Assembly (NCBI GenBank): GCA_044433365.1
Contig: JAWXTR010000098.1
Location: 1 to 10,287 of the forward strand
DNA length: 10,287 nt
Direction: 5' to 3'
Source of the DNA: CAMQVM01 sp044433365
GTDB lineage: Bacteria > Bacteroidota > Bacteroidia > Bacteroidales > Rikenellaceae
Shown: positions 6,849 to 10,287 of the stretch, piece after piece
Numbering within the stretch: position 1 is the first letter of the stretch
How the letters are laid out: each line of letters opens with the position of its first letter
Program-made: the position numbers and the translations under genes
The notes under the pieces: model-generated
What the model was told of the DNA's origin: nothing
What the model saw: the letters and a program-made list of their open reading frames with translations, nothing else
Databases searched by the model: none

Positions 6849-7472
6849 TTACAAATTATCGACAAATTTTGCCTGCTCTGCATTGCGAGGTTTTGCACTT
6901 GGGCTTTGGTCTGGGTGTCCAAACCCTACTGCAAGAATCAATTTATATCCATCACTAAACCCTAACTTATCAATAAAAGGTTTTGCAGTGTCAGATGTTA
7001 GAAATGGAATAGGAATACCCAGACATACTGAGCCAATTCCGTAAGATTGAGCAGCTAAAAGCATATTTTCAACTAGTAATCCACATCCAAAATCTGGATA
7101 AGGTTTTGTAGGGTCGACAGCAATAAACGCAACAGTTGGAGCATCCTTAAACATACCCTCTTCAACTCCCTCTGTTTTGTTATAGAGATTGTTTATCTCT
7201 TTTAAATAGGCGGCATTATCTACTATTCTCACCTCCCACGGCTGTTGGTTACGTGCGCTTGGTGCATTGATGCCACACTCTACAATTTTCGACATAACCT
7301 CACGAGAAACGGGCTGCGGAGTATATTTTCTAATACTACGGCGAGCCATAATAGCTTCAACTACAGGGTTGTCACCCTCGGTCTTAACAGGTTTTTCGCC
7401 GCTTACAGCGCAACTTTGAACTAGTGCTATAGTAAATGCTATAGCAGCAAGAAATCTAAATTTTTTTATCAT
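6849..7472 (-). CDS. Nitroreductase-family lipoprotein (FMN oxidoreductase)
   Basis: A 207-residue protein. A hydrophobic N-terminus MIKKFRFLAAIAFTIALVQSC gives a signal peptide with a lipobox-like VQSC and Cys21 as the probable lipidated residue. From about residue 37 the nitroreductase fold begins: RRSIRKYTPQPV at 44-55 contacts the FMN phosphate in this family, APSARNQQPW at 70-79 is the conserved flavin-site segment, and a GCGLLVENMLLAAQSYGIGSVCLG stretch plus a C-terminal AVGFGHPDQ complete the pattern. Most nitroreductases are cytoplasmic; this one appears exported and anchored, probably facing the periplasm because no obvious acidic surface-export signal follows Cys21. Substrate unknown (NAD(P)H-dependent reduction of nitro or quinone compounds is typical). 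It starts 14 bp after ubiX ends and is probably co-transcribed with it; UbiX also uses FMN. Confidence 0.92.
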   Translation of the reverse strand: MIKKFRFLAAIAFTIALVQSCAVSGEKPVKTEGDNPVVEAIMARRSIRKYTPQPVSREVMSKIVECGINAPSARNQQPWEVRIVDNAAYLKEINNLYNKTEGVEEGMFKDAPTVAFIAVDPTKPYPDFGCGLLVENMLLAAQSYGIGSVCLGIPIPFLTSDTAKPFIDKLGFSDGYKLILAVGFGHPDQSPSAKPRNAEQAKFVDNL

Positions 7473-7486
7473 AGAAATAAGTTTTA

Positions 7487-8044
7487 TTAATTAAAAATAT
7501 ATTGACCAAGCTCAATACCTAAAAGTGAAGCAATTCTATCAACTTGAGTATCAACAAGCTCCTCGATAGTTGTAGGTTTAGAGTAAAACGATGGAGAAAG
7601 TGGCATCACGATAGCACCAGCAGTAGTAACTCTCAGCATATTTTCAATATGAATAAGCGAAAGAGGTGTTTCACGAAGTGCAATAATAAGCTTTCTACGC
7701 TCTTTTATCATAACATCAGCACTACGAGTAAGCAGATTGTCTGAGCAGCCAGAAGCAATACGCCCAAGCGAAGAAACCGAGCAAGGAACAACCACCATAG
7801 CATCAATTTTAGACGAGCCAGAAGCAATTGTTGAAAACATTTGATTTGCATCATAAATTGTAATTTTCTGATTACAAATATTTTCATATTCCCCCTCAAA
7901 TTTTGCCACCTCCAATCCATACGATGAAAAAACTACCGATATTTGGTGCTCTTCTTTGTCTTTCGACTCTGTTAAAATCCTCTCTATAAGACGTCTAGCA
8001 TATATAGCTCCACTAGCTCCTGTTACACCTACAACTATATTCAT
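7487..8044 (-). CDS. ubiX: Flavin prenyltransferase UbiX
   Basis: UbiX prenylates FMN with dimethylallyl phosphate to make prenyl-FMN, the cofactor of UbiD-type decarboxylases; it acts in the cytoplasm. With the ATG at 8044 the protein has 185 residues, normal for the family, and begins MNIVVGVTGASGAIYA, the FMN-binding N-terminus. Further hallmarks are VPCSVSSLGRIASG at about 86-99, SDNLLTRSADVMIKERRKL at about 101-119, RETPLS at 124-129, and the C-terminal PLSPSFYSKPTTIEELVD. The frame stays open to a TTG at 8080, but the ATG gives the canonical start and the predicted promoter at 8091-8121 would place the transcript start about where that TTG lies. It leads an operon with the nitroreductase. 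No ubiD is in the window, so the decarboxylase served must be elsewhere. Confidence 0.95.
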   Translation of the reverse strand: MNIVVGVTGASGAIYARRLIERILTESKDKEEHQISVVFSSYGLEVAKFEGEYENICNQKITIYDANQMFSTIASGSSKIDAMVVVPCSVSSLGRIASGCSDNLLTRSADVMIKERRKLIIALRETPLSLIHIENMLRVTTAGAIVMPLSPSFYSKPTTIEELVDTQVDRIASLLGIELGQYIFN

Positions 8045-8090
8045 AATTTGAATTATGGTTTTTATATTTAGGGGGTACAAATAATCAGAA

Positions 8091-8121
8091 CAAAGTTACG
8101 AAAAAAAATGAAATAGCACAA
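8091..8121 (-). promoter_or_regulatory. Promoter of the ubiX-nitroreductase operon
   Basis: On the minus strand, TAACTTTG (8098-8091) is a full match to the Bacteroidota -7 consensus TAnnTTTG. TTG (8121-8119) lies 20 bp upstream as a -33 element. The spacing to the ATG at 8044 gives a leader of about 40 nt. Confidence 0.7.
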
Positions 8122-8305
8122 TCAATTTAAATATTTATAATTTTTGGTATTATAGTTGGTATAGCTAATTGAAAATTTGTAATTATTTGGTTGCTAGGCT
8201 ATTGTATGTTTTGCTGCTAATAACTAGTAGATAATTATAATAATTTTAAAATTTTTAAAAAAAAATTAAAATTTGACAAACAATAAAAATGTATATAAAT
8301 ATAAT
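8122..8305. other. AT-rich divergent intergenic region
   Basis: This stretch between the ubiX promoter and the DUF3575 gene must hold the promoter of the rightward pair. TATGTTTTG near 8205-8213 is a near match to a -7 box but has an extra T, and an A-run follows at 8259-8265. I see no convincing promoter, RNA gene or reading frame. Confidence 0.4.
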
Positions 8306-9037
8306 ATGAAAAAATTAGTACTATTTTTTATTCTCCTTTTTGTCACACTAAGCTGTTACTCTCAAACGCAAAGGGTAGAGGTGTTGTTTGATAATAGAGA
8401 TAGCGTAATGGGGATAGATGAGATTCGGCAACGAATTACACTCTATTATTGTGAGCAAAATAGGCAATTAGAGCCGCTTTTCGCTCTAAAAACTAATCTT
8501 CTTTTTGATACAGCAAGTTTGATAAACGTTGAAATTGAAGTTCCAATTAGTGAGAGTTTTTCGGTCGCTGGAGAGTGGATTTTTCCATGGTGGAAATGGG
8601 ATAATGGTAAAGAGAATAGTCAACGTAATAGAGTTCAGCTGTTAAATGCCAATTTCGAAGGAAAATATTGGTTTGGTGATAGAGCGTATCGTCCAAAATT
8701 AACTGGATGGTTTGCAGGGGTGTATGTAGGTGGTGGATTATACGATTTTGAATGGGATAAAAAAGGCTATCAAGGCGAATTTCTTATAGCTGGGGGTATA
8801 AGTGGTGGTTATGCACACATAATCAATAAAAGTGGTTCGCTAAGGATGGAATATTCTTTAGGATTAGGTATTTTGCGGACTAGATATACCTATTATAATG
8901 CAATGTATGATATAGACAATAGTTGGCATGCTATAAAACAGCGCACTGGCAACTATACTTGGGTTGGTCCAACGAAAGCAAAAGTATCGTTAGTGTGGAT
9001 AGTAAATAGAAGGGTAATGAAAGGAGGTGTACAATGA
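8306..9037 (+). CDS. DUF3575 family envelope protein
   Basis: With the ATG at 8306 this is a 243-residue protein starting MKKLVLFFILLFVTLSCYSQ, a signal peptide; cleavage after the SCYSQ region by signal peptidase I seems likely, though TLSC at 14-17 also resembles a lipobox. The frame is open back to a TTG at 8273 but that would put charged residues before the signal. The mature part has the DUF3575 pattern: LFALKTNLLFDTASLINVEIEVPI, GEWIFPWWKWDN, GKYWFGDRAYRPKLTGWFAGVYVGGG, and NYTWVGPTKAKVSLVWIV at the end. Alternating glycine/aromatic segments suggest an outer-membrane beta structure. In Bacteroidales such genes often accompany fimbrillin/Mfa-type loci with DUF5119 genes; the overlapping next gene agrees. 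A role in surface-fibre assembly is inferred; molecular function is not known. Confidence 0.88.
   Translation: MKKLVLFFILLFVTLSCYSQTQRVEVLFDNRDSVMGIDEIRQRITLYYCEQNRQLEPLFALKTNLLFDTASLINVEIEVPISESFSVAGEWIFPWWKWDNGKENSQRNRVQLLNANFEGKYWFGDRAYRPKLTGWFAGVYVGGGLYDFEWDKKGYQGEFLIAGGISGGYAHIINKSGSLRMEYSLGLGILRTRYTYYNAMYDIDNSWHAIKQRTGNYTWVGPTKAKVSLVWIVNRRVMKGGVQ
9022..9027 (+). promoter_or_regulatory. Strong Shine-Dalgarno site for the DUF5119 gene
   Basis: AGGAGG lies 6 bp before the ATG at 9034 and extends to AAGGAGGTGT at 9021-9030, within the last codons of the DUF3575 gene. Such a full match is unusual in Bacteroidota, which mostly initiate without one; no other gene here has it. It supports the start at 9034 and fits translational coupling. 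Confidence 0.65.
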
Positions 9038-10134
9038 AAAAAATGATAAAACTTCTAATTTATATTTTTCTTACATCTATTGTTTTAGGTTGTAAACGAC
9101 AGCCATTAGAGGAGCCATACCAATACCTTGCATATATTCCAATCTCAATCGACTGGTCGAAATCTGATTTATTGAGCGATAATATTTATAATGTGTCGGT
9201 TGTGTTCTACTCAAAAGATGGCGATGAGCCGATAGAAATTATATCGGGTGACGAAAATTTCTTAGTTGCACAGCTTCCCGTAGGGCAATATAGTACACTT
9301 ATTTATAATGAGACAGTGAATGATATTGGAGGCGTAATATTTGAAAATAGTGATAGTTACGATGGCATTTCGGCAAAACTTATCAAGGATATTTCAGCTG
9401 GTTCATCTTATATCTATTATGCGCCTACCGATAGCGATAATTTTGCTTTTAGTCATGAGCAGATAGCTACATGGAGTCTTGATGATTTCGAAGTTACCGA
9501 GCAGATGGTTAAGTATACCCGTACCGACGAATTTGCCGACTATATAGAGGAGGTTAGGAGTCGTTCTAAAGCGGCGGTAGATGATGAAAGCACAAAAAAT
9601 AGCGAATATTCAAGCGTTATAGATGAAAGCAGTGAATTGACTAAATCTATCACAAAAACACTTGAAAACTTCTCATTTGTCGAGCCTCTACCAGCAACAG
9701 CAATCAATACGGTGACCCTAGAGGTTGTAAATTTAAGTAGTGTAATGTCGATAGAGGCGGTGCTCAAAGGTAGTGCTACGGGTGCAATGTTATCAACTCG
9801 GCAAACAATTCACTCCGATTCACTGGTCAATGTGTATAATGTTGAATTTTCGTCCACTAGTTATGATGAATCTTCGTCAAATAAGGATGGGAGCACTACA
9901 GGGCAGTTTATAACATTTGGAAAACAAACAAACGGAAAATATGAACTCTATTTAAGTATTGTAGTCAGTAGTGGTGAGCTTTTTTCGTATAGCTATGATG
10001 TTACCGACCAAGTCGAAGCATCCGACGACCATAATATTTCAATAATAATCAAAGATATCACTCTTCCTGAGGGAAGCGATACAGGTTTTGGTGTTGGTGA
10101 TTGGGAGGATAGCGAAGATTTGTTTTTACAGTAA
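9034..10134 (+). CDS. DUF5119-like lipoprotein of a fimbrillin-type locus
   Basis: A 366-residue predicted lipoprotein: MKKMIKLLIYIFLTSIVLGC is a signal peptide ending in the lipobox VLGC with Cys20 as lipid anchor. The beginning of the mature protein, YLAYIPISIDWSKSD and then VSVVFYSKDGDEPIE, and the pattern of a fimbrillin-like first domain (VAQLPVGQYSTLIYNE) fit DUF5119. A second beta-rich part with Ser/Thr-rich stretches, from about 215, ends in FGVGDWEDSEDLFLQ. The ATG overlaps the DUF3575 stop by 4 bp (ATGA) and has a strong Shine-Dalgarno, so the two are surely co-translated. Accessory or tip-type components of Mfa/Fim-like surface fibres are often found beside DUF3575 genes, but no recognisable major fimbrillin is in the window; the locus may continue beyond its right edge. 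Family assignment rests on these motifs and context. Confidence 0.82.
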   Translation: MKKMIKLLIYIFLTSIVLGCKRQPLEEPYQYLAYIPISIDWSKSDLLSDNIYNVSVVFYSKDGDEPIEIISGDENFLVAQLPVGQYSTLIYNETVNDIGGVIFENSDSYDGISAKLIKDISAGSSYIYYAPTDSDNFAFSHEQIATWSLDDFEVTEQMVKYTRTDEFADYIEEVRSRSKAAVDDESTKNSEYSSVIDESSELTKSITKTLENFSFVEPLPATAINTVTLEVVNLSSVMSIEAVLKGSATGAMLSTRQTIHSDSLVNVYNVEFSSTSYDESSSNKDGSTTGQFITFGKQTNGKYELYLSIVVSSGELFSYSYDVTDQVEASDDHNISIIIKDITLPEGSDTGFGVGDWEDSEDLFLQ

Positions 10135-10142
10135 CGATAATT

Positions 10143-10158
10143 AGTAGTGTAAAACAAT
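10143..10158 (+). repeat. 16-bp fragment of a family A element end
   Basis: AGTAGTGTAAAACAAT here is identical to 4632-4647, the outer end of the left arm of copy 2. It stands 12 bp before copy 3 and does not continue into the rest of an arm. It may be the remnant of an older copy into or beside which copy 3 arrived. Confidence 0.65.
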
Positions 10159-10169
10159 AAAAGAACTTA

Positions 10170-10287
10170 TAAGTAGGGTAAAATAATTATTGGTGTATTT
10201 TTAATAGTGCTATTGGAGATGAGATTTTTTGCTATTGAATCGAAAATATAGTGGTTCTATATTGAGATTTAATAGTGAAAAATATCG
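10170..10287 (-). repeat. Dispersed palindromic repeat, family A, copy 3 (inverted, cut by window end)
   Basis: Read on the minus strand, 10284-10170 is identical to 1-115. The last three bases (10285-10287) extend the match to copy 2, whose 4679-4681 reads CGA. It starts with TAAGTAGG at 10170 and includes the right arm, loop and the beginning of the left arm. It lies 35 bp after the DUF5119 stop codon, so the transcript of that gene would read the strand on which the hairpin's G-U pairs are preserved (see findings), and the element could act as its 3' end. Confidence 0.93.

Noticed and set aside
8045..8080. Longer ubiX starting at TTG 8080
   Set aside because: The extra 12 residues do not match the family, the canonical MNIVVGVTGASG start is at 8044, and the predicted promoter puts the transcript start at about the TTG.
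8273..8305. Longer DUF3575 protein from TTG 8273
   Set aside because: It would add polar residues (NNKNVYKYN) before a good signal peptide; ATG 8306 is the better start.
1..10287. CRISPR array from the recurrent repeats
   Set aside because: Three copies about 5 kb apart, one inverted, and no spacer-repeat periodicity.

Overview
The window looks like a low-GC chromosomal segment of a member of the Bacteroidota, most likely order Bacteroidales; I cannot place family or genus. Supporting signs are a DUF3575 protein followed by a DUF5119 lipoprotein (families typical of Bacteroidales), a paaK-ACT gene pair common in gut anaerobes, Bacteroidota-type promoters (TAnnTTTG-like -7 boxes with an upstream TTG/TTTG), mostly absent Shine-Dalgarno sequences, and long AT-rich imperfect palindromes between genes.

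Layout: (1) 1-1805: a near-identical dispersed repeat (copy 1 of family A) abuts a SulP-type anion transporter gene. (2) 1915-4581: a von Willebrand A gene broken by one in-frame TAA, a 164-bp palindrome of a second family (B), and a 464-residue protein with a degenerate kinase-like region and C-terminal WG-like repeats, ending in a clean stem-loop. This pair looks like the decayed remnant of a vWA/kinase-type signalling module. (3) 4630-4796: the only complete copy of family A, a 167-bp imperfect palindrome with TA at both ends. (4) 4828-6714: a promoter, phenylacetate-CoA ligase (paaK) and a tandem ACT-domain protein, probably one operon for aryl-acid activation. (5) 6722-6833: a nested hairpin between convergent transcription units. 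(6) 8121-6849, minus strand: promoter, ubiX flavin prenyltransferase and a lipoprotein nitroreductase, 14 bp apart. (7) 8306-10134: DUF3575 and DUF5119 genes overlapping by 4 bp, resembling the start of a fimbrillin/Mfa-type surface locus. (8) 10143-10287: family A copy 3 in inverted orientation, with a 16-bp fragment of another element end beside it.

The most unusual content is non-coding. The two window ends carry a perfect 115-bp inverted repeat (1-115 against 10170-10284), with a third copy differing at one base in the middle. The complete copy folds into a hairpin of about 80 bp per arm. By hand alignment, all nine transition differences between its arms keep G-U pairing only in RNA made from the minus strand. 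The window also begins and ends at nearly the same point within this repeat, which is what a contig broken at a repeat would look like.
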